Shown one piece after another: positions 26,981-36,414 of a stretch of 64,000 bases of DNA. A program made the translations under genes and the position numbers. This DNA is from Bdellovibrio sp. BCCA. GTDB taxonomy: Bacteria; Bdellovibrionota; Bdellovibrionia; Bdellovibrionales; Bdellovibrionaceae. The stretch spans positions 1,364,001 through 1,428,000 of the forward strand of contig NZ_JBBNAC010000001.1 of NCBI RefSeq assembly GCF_037996825.1, given 5' to 3'. How positions within the stretch are numbered: the first letter of the stretch is position 1; each line of letters starts with the position of its first letter. The notes beneath the pieces were generated by a model, which saw nothing but the letters and a program-made list of their open reading frames with translations, ran no database searches and was not told the DNA's origin.

Positions 26981-27785
26981 GTTCCGTCCCGAAGGAATGG
27001 GGCACTTTGTGAGGTATTTAAAGTTCCTGTCTGAGAAAAAAGGCTGGGGCTGGGAATTTGAAGTTCATCCTGAATTTTCAAGAGACCTCATGCAAGGGGC
27101 AATGGCCGTGAAGGTCGCGCCTTCATTATCTCCCAATATTCTCCCGCAATTGCAAGTGTTGCCAACTTTGGTGCGCACTCTTGAGTGCACGGATTCTTTT
27201 TTTGCAGAAAACGGAACTTGGTATCCACGTCTTTTATTACATGAAGCTCTTCGCTTGGTTTTTGTTGAGGAGTCGAATGATTTAGACATTCGCGCGCCCG
27301 CGTTTGTGATCGGCGATAATGAAGAAGCCCGAACGGCTTCTTCAGCTTTAGCGGAGATGGGCATCGCGGATATTTACATGGTGGGATCAGGGCGCAAGAT
27401 GCAACGTCAGAAGGATATTCTTTCGCGCTCGCAGTTGGGAATTCGTTTTCATGTTCTTCCTGCTGAAGAACTTACGCTGCAAGCGGTGAGTGCGGGAATT
27501 GTCGTCAATACTGTGGATCTTTCTTCTCAGAAATCCCTTTTGACGGATCTTTCTTATTTCAACTTTATGAGTCCAGCGGGGTATGCGTTGGATTTAAATA
27601 TTCTTCCGGAACATAATCTTCTTTTAGAAGAAGCCGTGAAGGCGGATTTGCGCGTTCTTCATCCGATCTTAGTCGCTTCTGTGTACACGAAGCTGTGGTT
27701 GGATCGTCTCGAAGTGGGAAGTGAACTTTCGCACGAAGAGATTACCGAAAGTTGGAGAGAGTTTTTAAAACAAAATTCCACTTAG
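26958..27785 (+). CDS. Degenerate shikimate-dehydrogenase (AroE)-like protein
   Basis: 275 residues from GTG 26958. The order of blocks resembles AroE: a short N-terminal region, a segment in the place of the IGAVNT/NTD motifs (LECTDSFFAENGTWYP), then a Rossmann-type unit AFVIGDNEEARTASSALAEMGIADIYMVG and a C-terminal LDLNILPEHNLLLEEA like the DxxYxPxxTxLL motif. The catalytic Lys and Asp positions are not conserved, so it is probably not a working dehydrogenase. It is translationally coupled to ribF. Role unknown. Confidence 0.5.
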   Translation: MSTHKIVEFRPEGMGHFVRYLKFLSEKKGWGWEFEVHPEFSRDLMQGAMAVKVAPSLSPNILPQLQVLPTLVRTLECTDSFFAENGTWYPRLLLHEALRLVFVEESNDLDIRAPAFVIGDNEEARTASSALAEMGIADIYMVGSGRKMQRQKDILSRSQLGIRFHVLPAEELTLQAVSAGIVVNTVDLSSQKSLLTDLSYFNFMSPAGYALDLNILPEHNLLLEEAVKADLRVLHPILVASVYTKLWLDRLEVGSELSHEEITESWREFLKQNST

Positions 27786-27857
27786 ATTTTGGTCGGGAAA
27801 ATTATCTTCTGTCGAGTGAAAGAAAACTATTCTTAGGCCTAGTTACAAAAAATGGCA

Positions 27858-27881
27858 CCCTAGAGTAAAGTGAGTCTAGGG
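27858..27881 (+). promoter_or_regulatory. Leader hairpin overlapping the pilB ribosome site
   Basis: CCCTAGA (27858-27864) pairs perfectly with TCTAGGG (27875-27881) over a ten-base loop. The Shine-Dalgarno AGGGAG (27878-27883) sits on the right arm, seven bases before the ATG, so folding would block initiation. Confidence 0.45.
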
Positions 27882-27889
27882 AGACATTA

Positions 27890-29593
27890 ATGTCGTCACT
27901 CAAAATAGGTGAAATATTAGTTAAGCAAGGTTTGCTAAAACCTGACCAATTTGCTTTGGCTGTTGAAGAACAAAAAAAGACAGGTCAAAAGCTGACGTCT
28001 GCAATTATCCAACTTGGATTTCTTAAGGAAAACCAAATTCTTCGCGCGCTTGAAAAACATTTTGCGGTTCCGGGTGTCGAAGTAAATACATTTGAAATCG
28101 ATCAAACTGTGATTGCGCTGATTCCTAAAGATGTCTGCGAAAAAAACACGCTGATCCCTTTGCAAAAAGCGGGAACCACGTTGGTGGTCGCGTTCGCGGA
28201 CCCCTCTAATATTATAGTCAAAGAAGATTTGCGTTTCATCACTCGTTGCCGTATTCAAGCCGTTGTTGGAACGGAGAGTGCGATTGCTTCCGGTATTGAA
28301 AAATACTACGGCGGAAGTATCAGCATGAAGAACCTGAACAGCATGAATGCGGATGCACTGGATGAAGAGTTCAGTGTGAACAGTCCTACGGCAGAGATCA
28401 TCGATCAGGACGGCATGACTGATGATGCGCCGATTGTGAAATTCGTGAACTCCATTTTAGGGGACGCGATCCGCAAAAAAGTTTCTGATATTCACTTTGA
28501 ACCTTATGAAAAAAAATACCGCGTACGTTTCCGTATCGACGGTAACTTGGTCGAAGCCACGGCTCCTCCGGCGGGAACGGGTGCGGCGATTGCTTCACGT
28601 ATCAAGATCATGTCCAAACTGGATATCGCGGAGAAACGCCGTCCCCAAGACGGTCGTTTGAAAGTTCGTACGTCCAAAGGGAAAGAGATGGATTTCCGCG
28701 TGAGCGTTCTGCCAACTCTTTGGGGTGAGAAAGTCGTTCTACGTCTTTTGGATAAATCGAATTTGCAGCTGGACATGACAAAGCTCGGATTTGAAGAAGA
28801 CGATTTGAAACTCTTCAAATCGCAAATCAATCTTCCGCAAGGAATGGTTTTGATCACGGGACCGACGGGCTCCGGTAAAACGAATACAATTTATTCAGCT
28901 CTTTCGGATTTGAATCAACCGGATGTGAATATTTCCACGGCGGAAGATCCTGTCGAGTTTAACTTAGAGGGGATCAATCAGGTGCAGATGAATCCTGATA
29001 TTGATTTAACCTTCGCGAGTGCTTTGAAATCTTTCCTTCGTCAAGACCCTGACATCGTATTGGTGGGGGAGATTCGTGACTTGGAAACAGCAGAGATCGC
29101 CTTTAAAGCGGCTTCAACAGGTCACTTGGTTGTAAGTACTCTACACACGAACGACGCACCAAGTACGGTGATTCGTTTGACCGAAATGGGAGTGGCTCCG
29201 TACATCATCACGTCAACCGTGAACTTGATCGTTGCGCAACGTCTGGTCGGTAAAGTGTGTGAATCTTGCAAAGCTCCAATTGAAGTGCCAGCACAAACCT
29301 TGATCAATCTGGGGGTGGCACAAAATGATATTCATGAGTACAAACTTTTCCACGGGAAGGGTTGTGCTAACTGCAATAACACAGGAATTAAAGGTCGTAC
29401 GGCGATCTTTGAACTTATGCACATGACGGAGAAAATGAAAGAGGCCATCCTCAAGGGAGCTTCAACAGGACAGCTTCGTTATCTCGCGCGCGAACAAGGG
29501 ATGAGAACTTTGCGCCGTAGTGCTTTGTTAAAATTAAAACGTGGTCAGACAACCATTGAAGAAGTACTCAATGCATCAGTGAAGGACACATAA
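27890..29593 (+). CDS. pilB: PilB type IV pilus extension ATPase
   Basis: 567 residues. Hexameric motor that drives pilus assembly. N-terminal T2SSE_N domain (about residues 1-150), then an ATPase core with Walker A GPTGSGKT (324-331), Walker B with VGEIRDLETA, the His box STLHT, and a tetracysteine metal site (CESC...CANC). Every catalytic element is present, unlike in the next gene. The stop shares a base with the pilT-like start. Confidence 0.93.
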   Translation: MSSLKIGEILVKQGLLKPDQFALAVEEQKKTGQKLTSAIIQLGFLKENQILRALEKHFAVPGVEVNTFEIDQTVIALIPKDVCEKNTLIPLQKAGTTLVVAFADPSNIIVKEDLRFITRCRIQAVVGTESAIASGIEKYYGGSISMKNLNSMNADALDEEFSVNSPTAEIIDQDGMTDDAPIVKFVNSILGDAIRKKVSDIHFEPYEKKYRVRFRIDGNLVEATAPPAGTGAAIASRIKIMSKLDIAEKRRPQDGRLKVRTSKGKEMDFRVSVLPTLWGEKVVLRLLDKSNLQLDMTKLGFEEDDLKLFKSQINLPQGMVLITGPTGSGKTNTIYSALSDLNQPDVNISTAEDPVEFNLEGINQVQMNPDIDLTFASALKSFLRQDPDIVLVGEIRDLETAEIAFKAASTGHLVVSTLHTNDAPSTVIRLTEMGVAPYIITSTVNLIVAQRLVGKVCESCKAPIEVPAQTLINLGVAQNDIHEYKLFHGKGCANCNNTGIKGRTAIFELMHMTEKMKEAILKGASTGQLRYLAREQGMRTLRRSALLKLKRGQTTIEEVLNASVKDT

Positions 29594-30636
29594 TGAGTTT
29601 GACGGAACTTCTTTTGCAGGCAAAAGCGAAAAAGGCGGAAGAATTTTTATTTGTCGTGGGAAGTGAGCCTCGCGTGCGTCTGCCTTCGGGATGGACGAGT
29701 TTAAGAACGTCTCCGGCTCTGGTGACAGAGTGGAATCTTTTGCAGCAAAGCTTGCTGAGCAATCAGCAAAAAGCGGTGCTTGAAACAACAGGTGTTGTGC
29801 AAGGGGAAGCGTCTTTTGAAAGTGTTCGTATTGGATTTTCTTTTTTTCAGCAAGACACCACGATGAAAGCGATTTTGGATATGGATCTGGATGGCGGACG
29901 CCAAGAGATTCAACTTCCTCCGTCGCTTTTGGAAACATGCCTTCGCATGAAGGGGTTGGTTTTACTCTCAGGTCCCGGTGAAGCGGGGCAAGTTTGGGCA
30001 TTGCACAGAATTTTACAAAAACTCAGCGAAGAAAAATCTTTTGTCGGTGTTGTGTTTTCGCGCAAAGCTTTCCCGCAAGTGCGTGAAGCAAAGGCTTGTT
30101 ACCTGTATCACAATGGTGAATTCGCTCGTGCGGAAGAAAAAGGAAGTCTTCTGGCGGGTGTCGACATGGTGGTCTTTGACGGTTACTCTGACGAAGAATC
30201 TTTTGAAGAAGCTTTGGCTTTGGCAGAAAGAGGAACTTTCGTTGTTTATTCAATGAAAGCTCCTTCCATCACGAATGCTCTTCGCCGTTGTCTGTCTGTA
30301 TTGGGTGAAAAATACGGCGAGCATGGGGCGCCTCGTTTGGCGGAAGTTTTAAGCATGGCTTCTGGACAATATGCGGTTGCAGGTTTATCCGGAGAAAAAG
30401 TTTTTGCTCATGAAGTTTTGTTAATGAAACCTCAAGTGAGAAACATGATTGAAGAAGAAGATGTGAAAGGCCTAGAGAATCTGATGACGAACTCGCCAGA
30501 GAACTCCGGCATTCTGACTTTGAATCAGTCTTTGTTACAGCATTTGATCCGTCGCCGCGTGGATCTAAAAACAGCATTTGAAGTTTCTAGAGATCCAGAC
30601 AACCTTGATCAACTTCTTAAGAAGGTAGGTATCTAA
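29593..30636 (+). CDS. PilT-like protein with destroyed ATPase site
   Basis: 347 residues, same length and order as PilT retraction ATPases. The C-terminal portion aligns well (AHEVLLMKPQVRNMI; AHEIMIGTPAIRNLI in Pseudomonas PilT). The nucleotide site is gone: the P-loop reads GPGEAGQV (127-134) with Gln in place of Lys and Val in place of Ser/Thr; the Walker B Glu is replaced by Gly197 in VFDGYSD; and the His box GTLHT has become YSMKA. The frame is open and flanked by pilB and pilC with one- or two-base junctions, so it is expressed rather than decaying. It may be a structural or regulatory partner of PilB/PilC. Confidence 0.8.
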   Translation: MSLTELLLQAKAKKAEEFLFVVGSEPRVRLPSGWTSLRTSPALVTEWNLLQQSLLSNQQKAVLETTGVVQGEASFESVRIGFSFFQQDTTMKAILDMDLDGGRQEIQLPPSLLETCLRMKGLVLLSGPGEAGQVWALHRILQKLSEEKSFVGVVFSRKAFPQVREAKACYLYHNGEFARAEEKGSLLAGVDMVVFDGYSDEESFEEALALAERGTFVVYSMKAPSITNALRRCLSVLGEKYGEHGAPRLAEVLSMASGQYAVAGLSGEKVFAHEVLLMKPQVRNMIEEEDVKGLENLMTNSPENSGILTLNQSLLQHLIRRRVDLKTAFEVSRDPDNLDQLLKKVGI

Positions 30637-30637
30637 G

Positions 30638-31855
30638 ATGGCTAAATTCCAATACCAAGCCAAAAACTCCGGGGGCCAAATGGTTCAAGGAGAAATCGAA
30701 GCCGCTTCCCAACAAGAGGCCATCATTCGTCTTAGAGCGCAACAACTTCTTCCCGTACGTGTTGTGCAATTCGGAGCTGCTCGCGCTTCTGCCGGAAAAA
30801 ATGCCAGCATCTTTGCTGCTCGTGTGAAGGGTAAAGATTTGCAAATTTTCACTCGTCAGTTTGCAACATTGATCAATGCCGGTATTCCTGTTGTGGACTC
30901 TTTAAAAATTCTTTCCGAAGGTCTTCGTCCGGGACTGCTCAAAGAGGCCTCTGCGCAGGTAAAAACTTCGATTGAAGGGGGACGTCGTTTGGCGGACTCC
31001 ATGGCGCAGGTTCCAAATGTTTTTGATAAATTATACGTGAATATGATTCAAGCCGGTGAGGAAGCCGGTATCCTTGATGGTATCTTGCAACGTCTTGCAA
31101 GCTACATGGAGAAATCAGAAAAACTCAAAGCACAAGTTAAAGGTGCCTTGGTTTATCCAATGGTCATCATCGTGGTTGCGATGATCGTTATCGCGGGTAT
31201 TCTGGTTTTCATTATTCCTAAATTCATGGAGTTCTTTGCCTCTTCCGGTAAAGAGCCACCGATGCTCACGCAAATGGTGGTGAACTTAAGTAACTCCATG
31301 ATTCACAGATGGTATATTTATCTCGTTGTCCTTGTGGTGGGACCTTTTGCTTTCATGCAATGGATTAAGACCGACGACGGTAAAAATACTTTCGATCGCT
31401 TCTTGATGAAAGCGCCTGTATTTGGCGAAGTGATTCAAAAGTCCGCGATTGCGCGTTTGACAAGAACCCTTTCAACACTTTTAGGTTCCGGCGTGGGCTT
31501 GATTGAAGCCATTGAGATTTCGGCAAAAACCGCAGGCAATATCGTGATTGAGCAGTCTCTTCTAAGATGTAAAGATTCTGTGACTCAAGGTCGTACCTTT
31601 GCCGCTCCTTTGGGTAAGGAAAAAGCATTCCCAGAGATGGTTGTACAAATGATTTCCATCGGTGAGCAGTCAGGTACGCTCGATGTGATGCTTGGAAAAA
31701 TCGCCGACTTCTATGAAGACGAAGTTGAAACTGCGGTGAAAGCCATGACGTCACTTTTAGAACCTCTTTTGATGGTGGTTCTCGGTGGTATTATCGCCGT
31801 TCTCGTAATCGCGATGTATCTTCCGATCTTCAATATGGCGGATGTGGTTCAATAG
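30638..31855 (+). CDS. pilC: PilC type IV pilus platform protein
   Basis: 405 residues, typical length. Two T2SSF repeats with three membrane segments (near 170-195, 220-240 and 375-400). Signature blocks are FTRQFATLINAGIPVVDSL, ARLTRTLSTLLGSGV and the terminal MYLPIFNMADVV. It is the inner-membrane platform on which PilB acts. The start is one base after the previous stop. Confidence 0.93.
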   Translation: MAKFQYQAKNSGGQMVQGEIEAASQQEAIIRLRAQQLLPVRVVQFGAARASAGKNASIFAARVKGKDLQIFTRQFATLINAGIPVVDSLKILSEGLRPGLLKEASAQVKTSIEGGRRLADSMAQVPNVFDKLYVNMIQAGEEAGILDGILQRLASYMEKSEKLKAQVKGALVYPMVIIVVAMIVIAGILVFIIPKFMEFFASSGKEPPMLTQMVVNLSNSMIHRWYIYLVVLVVGPFAFMQWIKTDDGKNTFDRFLMKAPVFGEVIQKSAIARLTRTLSTLLGSGVGLIEAIEISAKTAGNIVIEQSLLRCKDSVTQGRTFAAPLGKEKAFPEMVVQMISIGEQSGTLDVMLGKIADFYEDEVETAVKAMTSLLEPLLMVVLGGIIAVLVIAMYLPIFNMADVVQ

Positions 31856-33433
31856 ATGCGTCTGAGTCTGGCGTTTCAGAACAATAAAAATCAAGGGCTG
31901 ATGGTGGAGTTTGCACGCATCAGCCTCTTTGCATTGATCCTCGCGATCAGTGTGATTTCCAGTATTGTTCAAGAGGGATTCATCAATTGGTCTATCTTGG
32001 GACCTTTTTACGGAATCCTGACGGTCGCTTTTGCTTTGCACCTGATTTGGTTTTCTTTTTGGAATGAACTTTTAAAACGTCCCGTTTTATTTTTCTTAGG
32101 TTTTGTTTTTGATTCCTTGTTTATTTCTCTTTTGATTTATTACTCAGGGATCAATCAGTCTCTTTTCTTGTTCTTACATTTGGTGAACATTCTTTTGGCG
32201 GGGATCGCCTGCCGTGGTGTAGGAGCTGTAACGCTGGCTCTTTTCACTAGTATTTTCTTCTCTGTGGCGGCTTTGTTCTCGCCGGAGATGAAAGCGCTTA
32301 ATTTCTTTTTTTTATTGGCGCTTAATAACATTGCCTTCTTTTCTGTGGCAGGGCTTGCAGGTTATTTAAGTGAACAGTTACAAAGTGTCGGTAGCGAATT
32401 AAAAAAGACCGGTTTGAGTCTGCGTTCTGCGCAAGAGCTTAATGAGGTTTTGATCGAAAATATTCCTACAGGAATGGTGTCTTTCACGGAAGCGGGCGAA
32501 GTCGTTAAAGCCAACTCTTCTGCTGTTGAGATTTTAGGATTTTCTGATTTTACTAAATTGAATTGGTTTGCGCTTTTTCCGGAAGTGCAAAAGTCGGAAG
32601 GTCTCTTTAAGGGCGACGTTAAATACACGGATCATAAAGACAACAGTTCAAAAATTTTGGGAATGACAGTTTCAAAAATCTACAGCCCTGAACTGCAGGC
32701 GCATCTGTCGATTGCTCTTTTTGATGATTTGACAAAAATTCGTCAACTGGAATTTAGTGCCCGTCAGAATGAAAAATTAGCAGCCGTGGGTGGTTTGGCG
32801 GCGGGGATTGCTCATGAGATTCGTAATCCATTAGCGGGAATCAGCGGTAGTATTGAAATGCTCACACAAACGGTGAGCAATGAAGACGATAGAAAGCTCA
32901 TGAAAATCGTTCTTCGTGAAATTGACCGATTGAATAATTTGATCACGGAATTTTTGGATTATGCTCGCCCGGAAACTCCTCCGACAGATCCCGTGGATTT
33001 ATCTTCTTTGTTTAATGAGATTTTGGATTCCATGCGCCTTAACAAGCAAGTGCGTGAAGATGTCGAGCAAGTGCGCGAGTATACGGAGGGTTTAAAAATC
33101 CTCGGCCGTCGCGATAAATTGAAACAAGCGTTTTTAAATATCATTATCAATTCATACCAGGCCATGAACGATTCTCAGAAACCGATGATCGCGGTGAAAG
33201 CTCTTGTGACTGAAAAAGAAGTGCAAGTGCGTATTCGCGACGCAGGTTCAGGGATGAGTGAAGCGACGAAGAAGAAAATGTTTGAACCTTTCCACACGAC
33301 GAAACCAAAAGGCACGGGCCTTGGTCTAGCTGTGACTCATAAAATTTTGGAAGGGCATGGAGCACAAGTCTTTGTCGAGAGCGAAGTGGGCGTAGGGACT
33401 GAGTTTATTTTGACTTTTCCAAGAGCAAACTGA
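31856..33433 (+). CDS. pilS: PilS-type membrane histidine kinase
   Basis: 525 residues, starting immediately after the pilC stop. Six hydrophobic segments (about residues 15-175), a PAS domain (about 195-300), HisKA with AAGIAHEIRNPLAGI, and HATPase with AFLNIIINSYQAM and GTGLGLAVTHKI. In Pseudomonas, PilS senses PilA in the membrane and controls PilR. No pilA lies in this window. Confidence 0.9.
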   Translation: MRLSLAFQNNKNQGLMVEFARISLFALILAISVISSIVQEGFINWSILGPFYGILTVAFALHLIWFSFWNELLKRPVLFFLGFVFDSLFISLLIYYSGINQSLFLFLHLVNILLAGIACRGVGAVTLALFTSIFFSVAALFSPEMKALNFFFLLALNNIAFFSVAGLAGYLSEQLQSVGSELKKTGLSLRSAQELNEVLIENIPTGMVSFTEAGEVVKANSSAVEILGFSDFTKLNWFALFPEVQKSEGLFKGDVKYTDHKDNSSKILGMTVSKIYSPELQAHLSIALFDDLTKIRQLEFSARQNEKLAAVGGLAAGIAHEIRNPLAGISGSIEMLTQTVSNEDDRKLMKIVLREIDRLNNLITEFLDYARPETPPTDPVDLSSLFNEILDSMRLNKQVREDVEQVREYTEGLKILGRRDKLKQAFLNIIINSYQAMNDSQKPMIAVKALVTEKEVQVRIRDAGSGMSEATKKKMFEPFHTTKPKGTGLGLAVTHKILEGHGAQVFVESEVGVGTEFILTFPRAN

Positions 33434-33472
33434 GAGAATAGTGTTTAATACACAGGACGTGGGAGCGTATAA

Positions 33473-34879
33473 ATGAAGTCGAGAATTCTTGTTGTCGATG
33501 ACGAAGAATCAATTCGCGAGTTTTTGGAGATCATGCTCAAGAAAGAAGGGTATGAAGTCACTTTGGCTGAGGACGGCCAAAAGGCGAAAGACCTCCTTAC
33601 TAAAAAAACTTTCGACATGATCATTTCCGATTTGCAAATGCCTCATGTGACAGGGATTGAACTTTTAAAACACGTAAAAGAATCTTACCCAGACACAGTG
33701 TTCATGCTGATCACCGCTTTCGGTACAACGGAAACGGCTGTGGAAGCGATGAAGATGGGTGCTTATGACTATTTGACAAAACCGTTTAAGATCGACGAAG
33801 TTCGTTTGAACATTCACAACGCTCTTCGCTCTCGCAATCTTGAAGTCGAAAATAGATCTCTTAAAAAAGAACTCGTTAAAGAATACTCTTTCCAAAACAT
33901 GGTGGGAAATTCTCCTGCGATGCACGCCATCTACGACATGGTGAAAAGAGTTTCCCAAACTCCAACAAATGTTTTGATCACGGGAGAGTCGGGAACAGGT
34001 AAAGAGGTTGTAGCAAAAGCGATTCACTACAACGGTCCGTTGAAAGACCGTCCGTTTGTGACAGTGAACTGCGGTGCCATTCCTGAGAATTTGATGGAAT
34101 CAGAAATGTTCGGTCACAAAAAAGGTTCCTTCACGGGTGCTGTGGCTGATAAAGCGGGTCTATTCGAAGTGGCTGATGGCGGAACCTTGTTCCTCGATGA
34201 GGTCGGTGAGTTGCCGCTGACGATCCAAGTAAAATTACTTCGTGCGATTCAAGAGCGTGTGATCCGCAGAGTGGGTGCGACAGATGACATGAAAGTCGAT
34301 GTTCGTATCATCGCTGCAACAAACAGAAATCTTGAAGAGATGGTGCAAAAAGGCGGCTTCCGTCAAGATTTGTTCTATCGTTTGAATGTTATCAATATTA
34401 AAACTCCGGGTCTTCGTGATCGTCGTGATGATATTCCTTTGCTCGCTGGTCACTTCCTTAAGAAGTACAACGAGCGCTTGGGAAAAAACATCGGCGCAAT
34501 CAGCACAGAGGCGATGGAAATCCTTAAAAAGTACGACTACCCAGGTAACGTGCGTGAGCTTGAAAACTTAATCGAGCGCACTGTGGCTCTTGAAGGTGGC
34601 GCGACAATCTTGCCTGAGTCTTTGCCTCCAATGGTAAATACGTCTTCAGGTCGCAAGATGGCTTCATCGAATGAAATCGAAATCGGTGATGATGGTGTTG
34701 ATCTTGATAAGGTGATGGGACAAATCGAAAAAGAATTGCTCATCAAAGCCATTCACGCTGCCGGTGGTGTTAAGAAGAGAGCTGCCAAGCTTCTTCATAT
34801 TTCTTTCCGATCTATGCGTTATCGCATCGAAAAATACAACTTAGGTGTTGTGGGTGATGACGAACTTGATGATGAATAA
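33473..34879 (+). CDS. pilR: PilR-type sigma-54 response regulator
   Basis: 468 residues: receiver (D53 in IISDLQMP), AAA+ domain with GESGTGKE, contact loop GSFTGA (Ser variant of GAFTGA), and a C-terminal Fis-type HTH (KRAAKLLHISFRSMRYRI). It activates pilin transcription in other species. It follows pilS by 39 bases and ends at a terminator. Confidence 0.92.
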   Translation: MKSRILVVDDEESIREFLEIMLKKEGYEVTLAEDGQKAKDLLTKKTFDMIISDLQMPHVTGIELLKHVKESYPDTVFMLITAFGTTETAVEAMKMGAYDYLTKPFKIDEVRLNIHNALRSRNLEVENRSLKKELVKEYSFQNMVGNSPAMHAIYDMVKRVSQTPTNVLITGESGTGKEVVAKAIHYNGPLKDRPFVTVNCGAIPENLMESEMFGHKKGSFTGAVADKAGLFEVADGGTLFLDEVGELPLTIQVKLLRAIQERVIRRVGATDDMKVDVRIIAATNRNLEEMVQKGGFRQDLFYRLNVINIKTPGLRDRRDDIPLLAGHFLKKYNERLGKNIGAISTEAMEILKKYDYPGNVRELENLIERTVALEGGATILPESLPPMVNTSSGRKMASSNEIEIGDDGVDLDKVMGQIEKELLIKAIHAAGGVKKRAAKLLHISFRSMRYRIEKYNLGVVGDDELDDE

Positions 34880-34907
34880 TTCTTAAAGAGAAACATTAAT
34901 TCTTGTG

Positions 34908-34936
34908 AAAGGGAGCGTTAGCTCCCTTTTCTTTTT
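34908..34936 (+). terminator. Terminator of the pil cluster
   Basis: AAAGGGAGC (34908-34916) pairs with GCTCCCTTT (34921-34929) around a GTTA loop, followed by TCTTTTT. Confidence 0.85.
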
Positions 34937-34960
34937 GCGAAGTTTCGCTATCCTAACAAC

Positions 34961-35716
34961 ATGAGCGTAAAAAAAGTCTTAATCCCTCTTCCCGGCACTG
35001 ACTTTGACCCCACCGAATCCGCGGTGCCTTGGCGCATTCTTACCAAAGCGGGTGTGCAGGTTGTATTCGCCACTCCTGACGGAAAAGCCGCTTCTTGTGA
35101 TCCGCGCATGATTTCGGGAAAAGGTTTGGGACTGCTGGCACCCGTTCTTGTGGCTGATAAAAATGGCCAAGCCGCTTATCGCAGTATGATTGCGAGTGCG
35201 GAGTTCGTAAATCCTATTTCTTGGGACCATATCAAAGCCGAAGATTATGACGGTGTTCTTCTTCCGGGCGGCCACGCGCCAGGAATGAAAGAGTATTTGG
35301 AATCTAAAACGTTGCAGTCGGTGATTGTGGATTTTTTTGAAATGCACAAACTTGTCGGAGCCATCTGTCACGGCGTTGTCTTGGTTTCTCGCAGTGTTGG
35401 AAAGAATGGTCAAAGTGTTTTATGGGGAAGAGTGACGACAGCGCTTTTAAAATCCCAGGAGCTGTTAGCGTGGTCGCTGACTTGTTTGTGGCTTAAAGAT
35501 TATTACCGCACGTATCCGCAAACGGTGGAAGATGAAGTGACAGCCAGTCTTCGTACGCCAGGAGATTTTCAGACGGGCCCTGTGGCTTTGTTGCGCGATA
35601 GTGCCGAGAAGTTAAACCGAGGTTTCGTCGTGGAGGATCGAAATTATCTTTCTGCACGATGGCCCGGCGATGCACATCTCTTTGCGACGAAGTATTTGCA
35701 GAAGCTTCTGACCTAA
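34961..35716 (+). CDS. DJ-1/PfpI-family protein
   Basis: 251 residues. The glutamine-amidotransferase-like fold has the nucleophile elbow AICHG (C136, H137) and the LLPGGHAPG loop. Relatives include Hsp31-type glyoxalases/chaperones and proteases; activity here is not determined. No signal peptide, so cytoplasmic. It lies alone between the pil terminator and a ferritin-like gene. Confidence 0.82.
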   Translation: MSVKKVLIPLPGTDFDPTESAVPWRILTKAGVQVVFATPDGKAASCDPRMISGKGLGLLAPVLVADKNGQAAYRSMIASAEFVNPISWDHIKAEDYDGVLLPGGHAPGMKEYLESKTLQSVIVDFFEMHKLVGAICHGVVLVSRSVGKNGQSVLWGRVTTALLKSQELLAWSLTCLWLKDYYRTYPQTVEDEVTASLRTPGDFQTGPVALLRDSAEKLNRGFVVEDRNYLSARWPGDAHLFATKYLQKLLT

Positions 35717-35788
35717 GGCGAGTTTCGGGTATTTTCAGCTTGAGAGCTTCGTCAGCAGATGTTTTGCTTAGATCTGTCTGGAGGCTCG

Positions 35789-36217
35789 ATGTCGACAAAA
35801 GAAAATAAAAAGGTTGTTTCTCTTCTTAATGAAATCATCGAAATGGAAATTTCAGGTGTAGTTCGTTATCTGCACTATGCTTTGATGATCAAAGGTCCTA
35901 ATCGTATTCCTATCGTGAAGTGGTTTCATGAACAAGCCAACGAAGGTTATCAACATGCATCTTTGATTGGTGAAAAGATCACAGCGTTGGGTGGACATCC
36001 TTCTTTGAAGGTGACTCCAGTTCCTGAAACCAAAACACACAAAGTTTTGGACATTCTTAAAGAAAGCTTGGATTTCGAAGAAGCGGCTTTGAAAAAATAC
36101 AAAGAAGTGTTGAAGCATTGTGAAGACGATGTGGCTTTGGAAGAAATGATTCGCGGTATGATCCGTTTGGAAACAGAGCATATCGAAGAAGTCGTTAAGA
36201 TGCTCGACACAAACTAA
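35789..36217 (+). CDS. Bacterioferritin/ferritin-like protein
   Basis: 142 residues from ATG 35789, which has GGAGG five bases upstream. Four-helix bundle with likely di-iron ligands E20, E52/H56, E97-E98 region and E128-x-x-H131. The helix-2 spacing is E-x3-H, not the usual E-x-x-H of bacterioferritin, and no heme methionine is obvious. It may store or oxidise iron. A strong terminator follows. Confidence 0.8.
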   Translation: MSTKENKKVVSLLNEIIEMEISGVVRYLHYALMIKGPNRIPIVKWFHEQANEGYQHASLIGEKITALGGHPSLKVTPVPETKTHKVLDILKESLDFEEAALKKYKEVLKHCEDDVALEEMIRGMIRLETEHIEEVVKMLDTN

Positions 36218-36249
36218 GATCAAAGATCTCTATATATTGTATTTCAAAG

Positions 36250-36277
36250 GCGGATGCTTAAAACATCCGCTTTTTTT
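36250..36277 (+). terminator. Rho-independent terminator after the ferritin-like gene
   Basis: GCGGATG (36250-36256) pairs with CATCCGC (36264-36270) over a seven-base loop, followed by seven T. Confidence 0.88.
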
Positions 36278-36414
36278 GTGTCCTACGCGGGCGGTCTTAA
36301 CAATTCCCAAACAGGGTCCTGACATAAGCTTAGCGGAATCACAACGTGATATTCGCTCTGGAATCTTCTAAATTTCGCGCCATCTGAAATGGCTCAGAAA
36401 AAAAGGAGAGTTCC

